From Micromonospora parathelypteridis (GTDB lineage Bacteria > Actinomycetota > Actinomycetes > Mycobacteriales > Micromonosporaceae): a stretch of 64,000 nucleotides of DNA. Both the position numbers and the translations under genes were made by a program. The stretch is from contig NZ_JACHDP010000001.1 in the NCBI RefSeq assembly GCF_014201145.1, positions 2,294,001 through 2,358,000 on the forward strand, in the 5' to 3' direction. The notes below the pieces were generated by a model that was not told the DNA's origin, made no database searches, and worked only from the letters and a program-made list of their open reading frames with translations. Shown in pieces: positions 51,850 to 61,631 of this stretch (positions are counted from its first letter, which is position 1; every line of letters begins with the position of its first letter).

Positions 51850-53670
51850 ATGACCGAGGAAGCTGCCCCGCCACCCCGCCCGGGGTCGGCACAGCCGGGC
51901 GGTTCGACACCGCCCCCGCCTGCCGCGACGCCCGCCCAATGGACCGAGCCCAGCACGTTTGGTCCGCCCACCGGCTCCGGCCCAACCGCCGACAGCGCAC
52001 CCGCCGCCGGCTACGGGCCGCCCGTCGCCGGCCATCCGGGCCAGGGCTTCGCGGCCGGCACCGGCTACGGCGCCGGCGGGGCCGGAGGCACGCCACCCGG
52101 ACAGGGTGGTCCCGGTCCGTCCGTGCCGCCACCGCCGCTGGGCGGCGCTGGTTTCACCTCGCGGTACGGGCTGGTCCGACCGCGTGAGGGGCGGTATCTG
52201 GCCGGGGTCTGCGCCGCGATCGGACGAGCCACCAACACCGATCCGGTCCTCTGGCGGGTGCTGCTCGCGGTGCTCGGGTTCTTCGGGGGGATCGGCATCC
52301 TGGTGTACGTCGCCGCCTGGTTGATCATTCCGAATGAGGGCGACACCGCGTCCCCGATCGAGTCCATGCTCGGCCGCGGTCGCTCCAGCATGTCGCCGGT
52401 GACGGTGATCGTGCTGGGCATCCTGGTCGCGGCCAGCTTCGGCTACATCGTCACCGACGCCTTCCGCGCGGTGCTGCTCGGCGCGGCCATCCTGGTCGCC
52501 GGCGCGCTGCTGCTCAACCGGGACAGCCGGAACAACCCACCGGCAGGCCCCCCGGGTGGACCGGCACCGTCCGCCCCGTCCGGCACCCCGCCCGGACCGG
52601 TACCGCCGGTGGCCTGGCCCGCACCGTCGTACGGCACGGTCCCATCGACCGCCCCGCTGCCGACGGTCGGCGGAGATCCGGCGTACGCCACCGCGACGAC
52701 GGGGGCGGCGCCCACCGTCACCACCCCGGCGTACGACGTGCAGCCGGCCGCCGTGCCGCAACCGCCCGCCACGGCGCAGCCAGTGTCCGCAATGGGCTCG
52801 GTATCCGGGCAACCGGCTGGCCCGACGACTGTCGGGGCCGGCTGGCCGGCACCCACCACGGGCTGGCCGAGCACCGACACGCCCAGCGCCGGCTGGCCGT
52901 CGGCGCCGGTGACCGGTCCACCCGCTGCCCCGTCCGGCTATCCGACCGCCGCCCCGCCGTCCGGATACCGTCCCCCGTTCGCGCCGCACGGCCCGTACGC
53001 TTCGCCAGCCCCGGCCGCGTCCCCGCCGCCGAAGCCACCGAAGCCGCCGAAGCGCCCCCGGGAGCGTTCGCCGCTCGGCGCGGTGACCTTCTCGCTGATC
53101 TTCCTGGTCCTCGGTGTGGTCGCCCTGCTCGACCTGCTGGACGTCTTCTCCATCAGCGCCTCGGCGTACTTCGCGGCCGCGTTGGCCACGATCGGGCTGG
53201 GGCTGCTGGTCGGCACCTGGTTCGGGCGGGCCCGCTGGCTCATCGCGCTCGGCCTGGTGACCGCGGCGGCGCTGGGCACGGCGACGGTCGCCGAGTCCTA
53301 CGACCGGATCCGGGGGGTCGACGGCGCGGTGACCTGGGCACCGACGGACTACCGCGACCTCGCCGACCGGTACGAGAACAGCTTCGGTGACGCCGTGCTC
53401 GACCTGCGGGGGATCGACTTCGCGAAGCGGGACAGCCAGGTGACGGTTGCGATCAACTTCGGTAAGGCGACCGTGGTCGTCCCGCCGAACGTGGACGTCA
53501 CCACGGTGGCCGACGTCAACGCTGGTGACGCCATCATCTTCGGCAACCGTTCCGGTGGGCTGGACGGCCGCCTGCAGGAGAGCACCGACCTCGGCGTCGA
53601 CGGTGCCGGCGGCGGGCAGCTACGCCTCTACATCCACGTCAATGCTGGCAACCTGGAGGTGACCCGGTGA
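51850..53670 (+). CDS. PspC-domain membrane protein with LiaF-like C-terminal domain
   Basis: 606-residue envelope stress protein. Residues 1-98 are Pro/Gly/Ala-rich; the PspC domain is at 100-165 (GLVRPREGRYLAGVCAAIGR); two helices follow; residues 215-400 are a long Pro/Thr/Ala-rich disordered tract; then three more helices and a C-terminal beta domain (about 500-606, DVTTVADVNAGDAIIFGNRS) like that of LiaF/DUF4097 proteins. ATG 51850 is divergent, 154 bases from the kinase gene. It may sense membrane stress and gate the kinase, as LiaF does; that is inference. Confidence 0.85.
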   Translation: MTEEAAPPPRPGSAQPGGSTPPPPAATPAQWTEPSTFGPPTGSGPTADSAPAAGYGPPVAGHPGQGFAAGTGYGAGGAGGTPPGQGGPGPSVPPPPLGGAGFTSRYGLVRPREGRYLAGVCAAIGRATNTDPVLWRVLLAVLGFFGGIGILVYVAAWLIIPNEGDTASPIESMLGRGRSSMSPVTVIVLGILVAASFGYIVTDAFRAVLLGAAILVAGALLLNRDSRNNPPAGPPGGPAPSAPSGTPPGPVPPVAWPAPSYGTVPSTAPLPTVGGDPAYATATTGAAPTVTTPAYDVQPAAVPQPPATAQPVSAMGSVSGQPAGPTTVGAGWPAPTTGWPSTDTPSAGWPSAPVTGPPAAPSGYPTAAPPSGYRPPFAPHGPYASPAPAASPPPKPPKPPKRPRERSPLGAVTFSLIFLVLGVVALLDLLDVFSISASAYFAAALATIGLGLLVGTWFGRARWLIALGLVTAAALGTATVAESYDRIRGVDGAVTWAPTDYRDLADRYENSFGDAVLDLRGIDFAKRDSQVTVAINFGKATVVVPPNVDVTTVADVNAGDAIIFGNRSGGLDGRLQESTDLGVDGAGGGQLRLYIHVNAGNLEVTR

Positions 53671-54284
53671 AGGCTCACCGCACGGATCTGGTGTCGTTCG
53701 CCTTCGGGCTCGTGTTCCTGGCGCTGTCCGCCTGGTGGCTGCTCGGCCAGATACTCGGGCTCGCGCTACCCGCGGTCGGCTGGTTCCTGGCCAGCGCACT
53801 GATCCTGATCGGCGTCTTCGGACTGGTCGGCGCGCTGCGCTCCGGTCGGTCGGGCCGGCCCGAGCAGACCGCCGAGGCCGGTGCCACCGAGGCCGTCACA
53901 CCGGTCTCCGGTGCGTCCGCGCCGGTCTCCGGTGCCGCCGCGTTGACCTCCGGCGCTGCGCTGCCGGCCTGGGAAGCCCAACAGTCCACCTGGGACGCTC
54001 CCCTGCCGGGATCGACACCGGAGACGTCGACCACCGAGGTACGAGCGCCGGAGGCACCGACCACCGACGTGATCCACCCGGCCTGGTTGGCTCACCCACC
54101 GTCGGAGCCGCAGACCAACCCGGTCCCCGCCCAGCCCGACAACGAGACCGACGAGCCGACGGTCGGAATCCTCGACCGAGCAACCCCGGTGGAGGGGAAT
54201 GAGCCGACCCGGCCCGACCGTCCGGTCGACGCGGTCGACGACGAACCGGGCAACGAGCGGGAGGGTCGACGCGGGGAGGCCTGA
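53667..54284 (+). CDS. small membrane protein with acidic Thr/Pro-rich tail
   Basis: 205-residue protein: two N-terminal helices (SFAFGLVFLALSAWWLLGQI and WFLASALILIGVFGLVGAL) and then a long, disordered tail of about 145 residues rich in Ala, Thr, Pro, Glu and Asp. GTG 53667 overlaps the stop of the PspC/LiaF-like gene, so the two are coupled and probably act together. No family recognised. Confidence 0.78.
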   Translation: MKAHRTDLVSFAFGLVFLALSAWWLLGQILGLALPAVGWFLASALILIGVFGLVGALRSGRSGRPEQTAEAGATEAVTPVSGASAPVSGAAALTSGAALPAWEAQQSTWDAPLPGSTPETSTTEVRAPEAPTTDVIHPAWLAHPPSEPQTNPVPAQPDNETDEPTVGILDRATPVEGNEPTRPDRPVDAVDDEPGNEREGRRGEA

Positions 54285-54453
54285 CGTCGGTCACCCGCCG
54301 GGCGTCGGCCTACTCGACCGCCACGGCGGTGCGGATGGCGCGTACGGGCGCATATGCTGGCCGGTGGAGATCTCGCCTCCGCCGGCCGGCCCGTCCCGCC
54401 ATGGCGGTCCCGCCGCGATTCCCGTCTCTACCCCCGTCAGGAGCCCGCCCGAC

Positions 54454-55707
54454 ATGACCCAGTCCCCCGCCGTGCGTACCACCGGTCGGTCCGGTCCGGT
54501 CCGCATCGGCGAGCGAGCCGCCCGTACCCTCATCTCCGAGCTGGCCCGGATCAACGACCCCAAGGCCGCCCTGCTGGTCGGGGTGGGTCCGGAGTCCGCG
54601 GTGCTGGCCGCGGCGATCGAGGCGCTGCTCCCCGGTGACCGGCTCACCGTGGTGCCCGCCGAGCCGTTCGGCGCTGCCGCGCTCCGCGAGCACGTCACCG
54701 CCCAGGGCCGCTGGGTCGCCGACCGGGTGGGCGTCGTCGACTCACTGGCCGAGGCCGAGGCCGCCGGGGTCGTCATCGCCGGCGAGGTGTTCAGCGGCAC
54801 CGCCGAGGAGACCCGCAGCGGCATCGAGGGTCTGGCGAAATACCTGTCCGACGGTGCGGTGCTGAGCGTGGCGACCATCGCCACGCCCGGCCGGACCACC
54901 GGCGCCGCCGCCGAGCTGGCTCGGCAGGACGCCCTCTACGGCGTCGGCGCCGACCTGGTGCTCCGCAACAACCCGCCGGTACGGGTCTACCGACTGCGCT
55001 TCACCCCGGCCAGCCCCGCCTCGGCCGACAGGTTGACCCCCCCGCACCGGCCGTCGAGCGTGCCGCTGACCCGCGGCATGCACATCGACTCCAACGGCGT
55101 GGCCGCCGCCGGCATCGCGCTGGGCCTCGCGGCACTGACCCGGGTGGCGCGTCCCTCGTCCAAGCTCTGGCTACTGCCAGCGCTGGCCGCCGGACCGGTC
55201 GCCGCGTTCTTCCGCGATCCGGAGCGGGACGTGCCGGAAGACCCGACCGCCGTCGTCGCCAGCGCGGACGGGAAGGTCCTGTCGGTGCAGCGACTGCACG
55301 ACGAGCGTTTCGGCGACGGCGAGTGGCTGCGGGTCGCGGTCTTCCTCTCGGTGCTGGACGTGCACGTCAACCGTGCCCCGGTCGCCGGCAAGGTGGTGGA
55401 CTACTTCGTCGCCGATGGCGGCTTCGTCAACGCCATGAAGCCGGACGCCGAGCACAACGTGGCGGCGTACACCGTCCTGGACACCGCTCGTGGCACCGTG
55501 GTGGTCGCGCAGCGTACCGGGCTGATCGCCCGCCGGATCGTCCAGCGCGCGCCGATCGGCGCGCTGCTGGCCAAGGGCGAGCGCTTCGGGTTGATCCGGT
55601 TCGGCTCACGGACCGACGTCTACCTCCCGGCCGAGGCCGCGGACCCGCTGGTCGGGCCGGGCGACAAGGTGGTCGGCGGGTCCACGGTCATCGCCCGCTG
55701 GCGCTGA
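54454..55707 (+). CDS. psd: methyltransferase-like domain fused to phosphatidylserine decarboxylase
   Basis: 417-residue protein. The C-terminal part (about 215-417) is a phosphatidylserine decarboxylase proenzyme: FFRDPERDVPE, DGKVLSVQRL, FLSVLDVHVNRAPVAG and the self-cleavage site RFGSRTDVYLP, where Ser would become the pyruvoyl group. It makes phosphatidylethanolamine. The N-terminal 190 residues look like a Rossmann methyltransferase fold (ALLVGVGPESAVLAAAIEAL as the glycine loop). ATG 54454 follows CAGGAG; the upstream open frame to 54199 overlaps the previous gene. Convergent with pssA, which supplies its substrate. Confidence 0.88.
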   Translation: MTQSPAVRTTGRSGPVRIGERAARTLISELARINDPKAALLVGVGPESAVLAAAIEALLPGDRLTVVPAEPFGAAALREHVTAQGRWVADRVGVVDSLAEAEAAGVVIAGEVFSGTAEETRSGIEGLAKYLSDGAVLSVATIATPGRTTGAAAELARQDALYGVGADLVLRNNPPVRVYRLRFTPASPASADRLTPPHRPSSVPLTRGMHIDSNGVAAAGIALGLAALTRVARPSSKLWLLPALAAGPVAAFFRDPERDVPEDPTAVVASADGKVLSVQRLHDERFGDGEWLRVAVFLSVLDVHVNRAPVAGKVVDYFVADGGFVNAMKPDAEHNVAAYTVLDTARGTVVVAQRTGLIARRIVQRAPIGALLAKGERFGLIRFGSRTDVYLPAEAADPLVGPGDKVVGGSTVIARWR

Positions 55708-55719
55708 CCCACCAACGCG

Positions 55720-55752
55720 GAACGGGGCGCCGCTGTCCGCGGCGCCCCGTTC
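55720..55752. terminator. bidirectional terminator between psd and pssA
   Basis: GAACGGGGCGCCGC and GCGGCGCCCCGTTC form a perfect 14-bp stem with a five-base loop, between two convergent genes. Confidence 0.85.
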
Positions 55753-55766
55753 TCAACTGCTGAAAA

Positions 55767-56516
55767 TCAGGCGGTACGACGCTGCCGCAGCCAGAGCACC
55801 GGCCCACTGACCAGGTAGCCCACCACGATCAGGGCGAACGTGAGCCGGATGTCGACCAGCGCGCCGACCACCGGGGCCAACCAGAGCCACGGCGGCAGCT
55901 TCACCAGACGGGCGAGCTTGGCGTACGGGAAGCTCGAGACCATCGCGAAGGCGAGCAGCGCGACCCCGGCGACCAGCACGGCGCCGGGCACGGGCAGGCC
56001 GATCGCCACGGTCACGGCGAGCACCGCAGCCGCCATGGTGGTGGGCACACCGCAGAAGAAGCGGCCGTCCTTCGGCGAGACGTTGAAGCGGGCCAGTCGA
56101 ATCGCGGCACACGCCGCGACCAGGGCGCACGCCACCGCCGCGGCGGCCGTGGACACGGAGCCAGCGAGCGAGGCGTAGACCACGACCGGCGCGGCGAGGC
56201 CGAACGAGCACATGTCGGCCAGCGAATCCATCTGCGCGCCGAACGGGCTGGCCACGCCGAGCCGGCGGGCCAGTGCGCCGTCCAGACCGTCGAAGCCGAC
56301 GCAGGCGATCAGGCAGAGCGCGGCGATCCGCACCTCGCCCTGCATGGCCAGGAAGATGGCCAGCATGCCGAGCATCAGGCTGGCGATCGTGCAGGCGTTG
56401 ACCAGGCCGAACTTCATCCGGCGGGCGAGGGTGCGCTCGCCGGGGAGCAGCGGAATCGATCGCGCCGAAGCCTCGTCGGCATGCGCCATCGGCGGCATCG
56501 CCGGGCTGATCGGCAT
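55767..56516 (-). CDS. pssA: CDP-diacylglycerol--serine O-phosphatidyltransferase
   Basis: 249-residue membrane enzyme that makes phosphatidylserine. The CDP-alcohol phosphatidyltransferase signature is complete: DGLDGALARRLG, then GAQMDSLAD. About seven helices. ATG 56516 begins the part I can align with confidence. The same frame is open upstream; a GTG at 56780 has a better ribosome site (GGAGGAAAC) and would add 88 basic residues with partly normal codon use, so the true start may be there. Convergent with psd. Confidence 0.9.
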   Translation of the reverse strand: MPISPAMPPMAHADEASARSIPLLPGERTLARRMKFGLVNACTIASLMLGMLAIFLAMQGEVRIAALCLIACVGFDGLDGALARRLGVASPFGAQMDSLADMCSFGLAAPVVVYASLAGSVSTAAAAVACALVAACAAIRLARFNVSPKDGRFFCGVPTTMAAAVLAVTVAIGLPVPGAVLVAGVALLAFAMVSSFPYAKLARLVKLPPWLWLAPVVGALVDIRLTFALIVVGYLVSGPVLWLRQRRTA

Positions 56517-57050
56517 GACCGCCTCGATCTCTGCCCGGCCGACGCCCAGTGTCGGTCGGCTGAGCCGGTCCAGACCGTAGCGACGGCGCTGCCGGTCGGC
56601 GTACCGACGCTCGGGCGGGGCCACGTCGGTCGCGTGCAGGTCACCGTCACGACGACCGACCCGGACCAACAGCACCTGGCGGGCGAACGTGCTGCTGCGG
56701 CGCAACCTGCCCGCCCAGCGACGCCCTGCGGGGCGCGGACTGTCAGTAGTACGACGCCGGCGCCATGGGGCTCTCGGCACGTTTCCTCCATCACCGGATC
56801 GGCTGGCCGCCGTGGGGCGGGTGTCCGGCTGTCTCGTGCCGGACCCTGCGTGGCCCGGCAGCCGTTTTGCGGAGTACACCATCGCATAGGGGAACGTGGC
56901 TTGGCGATAGCTGCCGGCGGTACTGGTAACTGGTTTAAACCGCTCGAACCGCTCGCTTATTCCCATCCCGGGCCTCATCGCCCGTTTCCTCCATCATTCC
57001 CGCCTTTGACTGTACCGGAGGGTCACCATCTCGGCTCACCGAGCCGCGTG
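56517..57050. other. region upstream of pssA
   Basis: 534 bases between the Nudix gene and the pssA start. The part up to 56780 may belong to pssA. An A/T-richer stretch 56880-57010 with the perfect palindrome GGTTTAAACC (56932-56941) is the likely promoter area. Plus-strand open frames here are antisense shadows. Confidence 0.4.
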
Positions 57051-58016
57051 CTATCTGCCACTCTGTCCGATTGCCAAGGCAGCGATGTCGCTCAACGGCA
57101 GGTCAACAGCTTGGGCACGGGTGAACCAGCCGGCCCGCGCCGTCGAACCTCCGGCGGATTCGGTGACCACCGCATCAGTAGGTACGTCCACCAGCACCCG
57201 ATAGATCACCCGTACGCCATGCCAGTCCAACGGTCGACCCTCCGGGCCGAACGCGGCGGGATTGTGCAGATTGTCCACCCCGAGAAGCTCCACCACCCGG
57301 CCCAGTTGACCACCCTCCTCGACCAACTCTCGGAGCAACCCAGATGTCGGCTGCTCGCCGTGATCGGTGCCACCGCCGGGTAGATGCCACTGCCCAGCAC
57401 CGGGATAGCCAGCCGCGATCTGCGTGAGCAGGATCCGCCCGGCCGGGTCGGTGACCAGCCCGTACGCCCCGAAGCGCAGCCTGCGATCGGGATCCGCCGG
57501 AGCGAACGGCTCACGCGACCGGTGCGTTCCGGGCGGCAGCGGGGTGACCGGCAGTCCGAGCGCCTCCGCGCTGAACGGCGCCAACGGCAACCGCGCCGCC
57601 TCGGGCAGGGTGAGCCATCGAGCCTGGCCCCCCGAGCCACCCCCGCCGTCACCCGGCGCGCCGTCACCCGATGCGCCTTCGCGCATCGCGCCGTCACCCG
57701 ACGCGCCGTCGCGCATTGCGCCTTCGCGCGCGCTGAGCTCGAACAGCAGCCGGTCGGTGTGCAGCGCGACGTCGTCCTCCGGACAGGTGGTCACGTCGGC
57801 TAGCACTGCCCGGAGCGGACCGACGGTCACAGTCAGCCCGGTCTGCCCGGCGATCTCCCGGACCACGGCGCGCTCCGGGTGCTCGGCGTGCGCGACCGCA
57901 CCACCTGGCAGCCGCCAAATCCCCGGGAACTCACCCTCAACCCCGTCCCGGACCACCAGGACCCGGCCCGAATCCCACAAGATCCCATAAGCCCCGACGC
58001 GCCGCACAAGCTCCAT
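57051..58016 (-). CDS. double Nudix-domain protein, copy 1
   Basis: 321-residue protein of two Nudix folds. The N-terminal Nudix box is degenerate (GGAVAHAEHPERAVVREIAG: the paired catalytic glutamates are replaced by Gly-Gln). The C-terminal one is complete (GGGTDHGEQPTSGLLRELVE followed by EGG), so only this half should hydrolyse nucleoside-diphosphate-linked substrates. The linker at about residues 97-127 is made of short repeats (REGASGDGA, RDGASGDGA). ATG 58016. A paralogue with the same layout lies upstream at 58456. Confidence 0.88.
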   Translation of the reverse strand: MELVRRVGAYGILWDSGRVLVVRDGVEGEFPGIWRLPGGAVAHAEHPERAVVREIAGQTGLTVTVGPLRAVLADVTTCPEDDVALHTDRLLFELSAREGAMRDGASGDGAMREGASGDGAPGDGGGGSGGQARWLTLPEAARLPLAPFSAEALGLPVTPLPPGTHRSREPFAPADPDRRLRFGAYGLVTDPAGRILLTQIAAGYPGAGQWHLPGGGTDHGEQPTSGLLRELVEEGGQLGRVVELLGVDNLHNPAAFGPEGRPLDWHGVRVIYRVLVDVPTDAVVTESAGGSTARAGWFTRAQAVDLPLSDIAALAIGQSGR

Positions 58017-58050
58017 CCCGGCCCACTCCGCTTCCCCCGTCGAACTGCCC

Positions 58051-58111
58051 GTCGATCATGAAGTTATCGCCGTCCATCTCGGCGTGTCCTGACAATAACT
58101 TCATGATCAAC
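58051..58111. repeat. palindromic repeat element upstream of Nudix copy 1
   Basis: 61-bp core with arms GTCGATCATGAAGTTATCG and the complement of CAATAACTTCATGATCAAC; the centre holds CGGCGTGTC, same orientation as the alkA copy. The left flank is C-rich (CTTCCCCCGTCGAACTGCCC) and the right flank has four G-runs (GGGGCGGTGGGGCCGGGTTG). Confidence 0.85.
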
Positions 58112-58175
58112 GCGGAGCTGGGGCGGTGGGGCCGGGTTGGGCTTGGTTGGCGCCAGGTGGGGGTGTATCTAGTGG

Positions 58176-58251
58176 TGATCGACTCCGTTTCGCCGATGTC
58201 GCGGTATCCCTGCGGTGGGTTACCGCAATGCCGGTGATACGGAGTGGATCA
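58176..58251. repeat. 76-bp imperfect palindrome
   Basis: Left arm from TGATCGACTCCGTTTCGCCG and right arm ending CGGTGATACGGAGTGGATCA; the two 35-base arms match at 27 positions around the six-base loop TGCGGT. It is unlike the GTTGATCATGAAG family and may be a second repeat family. Confidence 0.75.
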
Positions 58252-58360
58252 TCGCTCGCGCCGCTCTTCCCCGGGCTTACGGCCGGTTGCGCCCCTTGGC
58301 GGGGCGCCGCACGGGCCATCAAGACGCACAACTGCCCCGCCCGCACACCGACATCCCAAC

Positions 58361-58424
58361 GCACGACCGCCCGCACGCACGCCCGCACGCACGACCGCCC
58401 GCACGCACGACCGCCCGCACGCAC
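58361..58424. repeat. 16-bp tandem repeats
   Basis: Units GCACGACCGCCCGCAC occur three times with one 12-base unit GCACGCCCGCAC after the first. The repeats abut with no spacers, so this is not a CRISPR array. Non-coding. Confidence 0.75.
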
Positions 58425-58455
58425 GGCCACCCCGAACGACCCGGAGCGGGCGGGG

Positions 58456-59406
58456 TCAGGTGAGTTGGGCGGCTTGGACTGCTTCGGCGGTCACCTCGGT
58501 GAGGTGGTGGGTGGGGAGAGCGCCCAGCTCCTCGCGGGCGAACCAGCGGGCTTCGCAGGTGGAACCGCCCACGTCGGCCACGGTCAGCGGGTTGGGCTGG
58601 TCGACCACGACCCGGTAGAAGGCGCGGACCCCGTGCCAGTCGATCGGGTAGCCCTCTGGGCCGAGCGAGGCGGCGTCGCGGTGACTGGCCACCCCGAGCA
58701 GCTCGACGAGGCGACCGGCCTGGCCGGTCTCCTCGATCAGCTCCCGGATCAGCGCGGCGCCGGGCTGCTCGCCGTAGTCGGTGCCGCCGCCGGGCAGGTG
58801 CCAGCAGCCGGCGCCCGGGTAGCCGTCGGAGATCCGGGTGAGCAGCACGCGACCGGCCGGGTCGGTGCACACCGCGTACGCGGCGAATCGCTGCGCGCGG
58901 TGCAGCCCGTCGGGGCCGGGCACCGCGTAGAACGAGGGAAATTCGGGTGCCTCGTCGGGCACCACGTCGGCCGAGGAGGCGGGCAGCCCGAGGGCACGTG
59001 CGGTGAACGAGCGCAGGGGCAGCTCGCGCGCCTCGTCGAGGGTGTACCAGCGGGCCAGGTCGGTGGGGCGCTCGCCGACCCGGTCGGCCAGCGTGCCGCC
59101 GCGCACCGCCACCCGGTAGATCAACCGGTCGGTGTGGATGGTGATGCCGCGCTCCGGCAGTGCCCGCATGTCGGCGAGCACGTCGGCCAGGCCGGAGACG
59201 GCGACCGAGAGGCCGGTTTCGGCGGCGGTTTCGCGGACCACCGTGTGGTTCGGGTCCTCGCCGTGATCGACCGCCCCGCCGGGCAGGGACCACGTGCCGG
59301 GGGTGCCGGAGCGCTCCGACGCGCGGACCAGCAAGACTCGGCCTTTTGAATCAGCACAAACTGCGTATGCCGCGATCCTGCGGAGCGGCTCCAGCAAGGT
59401 GGTCAC
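58456..59406 (-). CDS. double Nudix-domain protein, copy 2
   Basis: 316-residue protein of two Nudix folds like copy 1. N-terminal box GGAVDHGEDPNHTVVRETAA then ETG has lost one of the paired acidic residues; the C-terminal box GGGTDYGEQPGAALIRELIE then ETG is complete. Shared landmarks with copy 1 (GYPGAG-WHLPGGGTD, DWHGVR, YRV-VD) show a tandem duplication. Start at 59406. Likely a hydrolase for modified nucleotides or nucleotide sugars; exact substrate unknown. Confidence 0.88.
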   Translation of the reverse strand: MTTLLEPLRRIAAYAVCADSKGRVLLVRASERSGTPGTWSLPGGAVDHGEDPNHTVVRETAAETGLSVAVSGLADVLADMRALPERGITIHTDRLIYRVAVRGGTLADRVGERPTDLARWYTLDEARELPLRSFTARALGLPASSADVVPDEAPEFPSFYAVPGPDGLHRAQRFAAYAVCTDPAGRVLLTRISDGYPGAGCWHLPGGGTDYGEQPGAALIRELIEETGQAGRLVELLGVASHRDAASLGPEGYPIDWHGVRAFYRVVVDQPNPLTVADVGGSTCEARWFAREELGALPTHHLTEVTAEAVQAAQLT

Positions 59407-59549
59407 GAAAGCAAATTCTCCCCGGGCCGGGTTACCGGAACGGAAAAGAGTCGGATTCCTGACTGTTTGACCCCGCTCAGGGATTGGTCAGGGTAAGGAT
59501 CCGGGCGGTCACCGAGGGCAGGCCGGGCACCGGCGCGGACTGTGGAGAC

Positions 59550-59918
59550 ATGACATCCACCACCGCTCCCCACGCCCCGTACCGGCAGCTCCGGCGACCC
59601 ACCACCGACCGCATGGTGGCGGGGGTCGCCAGCGGCATCGGCCGTTACTTCGCCATCGATCCCACCCTGATCCGGGTGATCTTCGCGGTCACCGGTCTGC
59701 TCACCGGCGGGCTCGCGCTGTTCGCGTACCCGATCATGTGGTTCCTCATGCCGGAGGAGCCCACCGGCGCGCCGGCCTGGCCGCACACGGCGGGCGTCGC
59801 GCCGCAGGCAGGCCCGCCGCCCACCGCCGGGCCCGCGCCCGGCGGGCCGGAGCCGGGGTACGCCCCGACGCCGCCCTACCCGCCGACGACCCCGTCCAGC
59901 ACTCCGCCGGCTGCCTGA
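59550..59918 (+). CDS. small PspC-domain membrane protein
   Basis: 122-residue protein: a PspC domain at residues 8-70 (RRPTTDRMVAGVASGIGRYF, then a helix ending in FLMPEE) and a Pro/Gly/Thr-rich tail. ATG 59550 follows GGAGAC. It is the third PspC protein in the window. It ends seven bases before the convergent guaA gene. Confidence 0.88.
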   Translation: MTSTTAPHAPYRQLRRPTTDRMVAGVASGIGRYFAIDPTLIRVIFAVTGLLTGGLALFAYPIMWFLMPEEPTGAPAWPHTAGVAPQAGPPPTAGPAPGGPEPGYAPTPPYPPTTPSSTPPAA

Positions 59919-59923
59919 GCCGG

Positions 59924-61482
<1,559 letters not shown>

Positions 61483-61550
61483 GTGCACAAAGCCTACCGA
61501 GTGTCACGGCCAGCCCCGGCACCGGCTCGCCGCTCAACCCCCTCCCCTCG

Positions 61551-61619
61551 CGATCTTGCACTTACTGTCCCGCCAAAAGCCACATTCGCCGCCTAACGAC
61601 GACCGCAACTGCAAGATCG
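61551..61619. repeat. divergent palindromic repeat between guaA and the GMC oxidoreductase gene
   Basis: Arms CGATCTTGCACTTACTGTC and the complement of ACCGCAACTGCAAGATCG pair at the ends around a 30-base centre. Left flank CCCCCTCCCCTCG and right flank GCGCAGGGGAGG are again complementary C- and G-rich arms, so it follows the same plan with other core letters. It lies just past the 3' end of the oxidoreductase gene and upstream of guaA. Confidence 0.65.
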
Positions 61620-61631
61620 GCGCAGGGGAGG

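Larger units (their letters stand above)
58017..58455. other. repeat-rich intergenic region between the two Nudix genes
   Basis: 439 bases with no gene, filled with repeats: the 61-bp palindrome with G-rich arm (58051-58111), a second, unrelated 76-bp palindrome (58176-58251), a GCGCCCC-GGGGCGC hairpin near 58298 and 16-bp tandem repeats (58361-58424). Confidence 0.75.

Noticed and set aside
58361-58424. Possible CRISPR array
   Set aside because: Units abut without spacers; simple tandem repeats.
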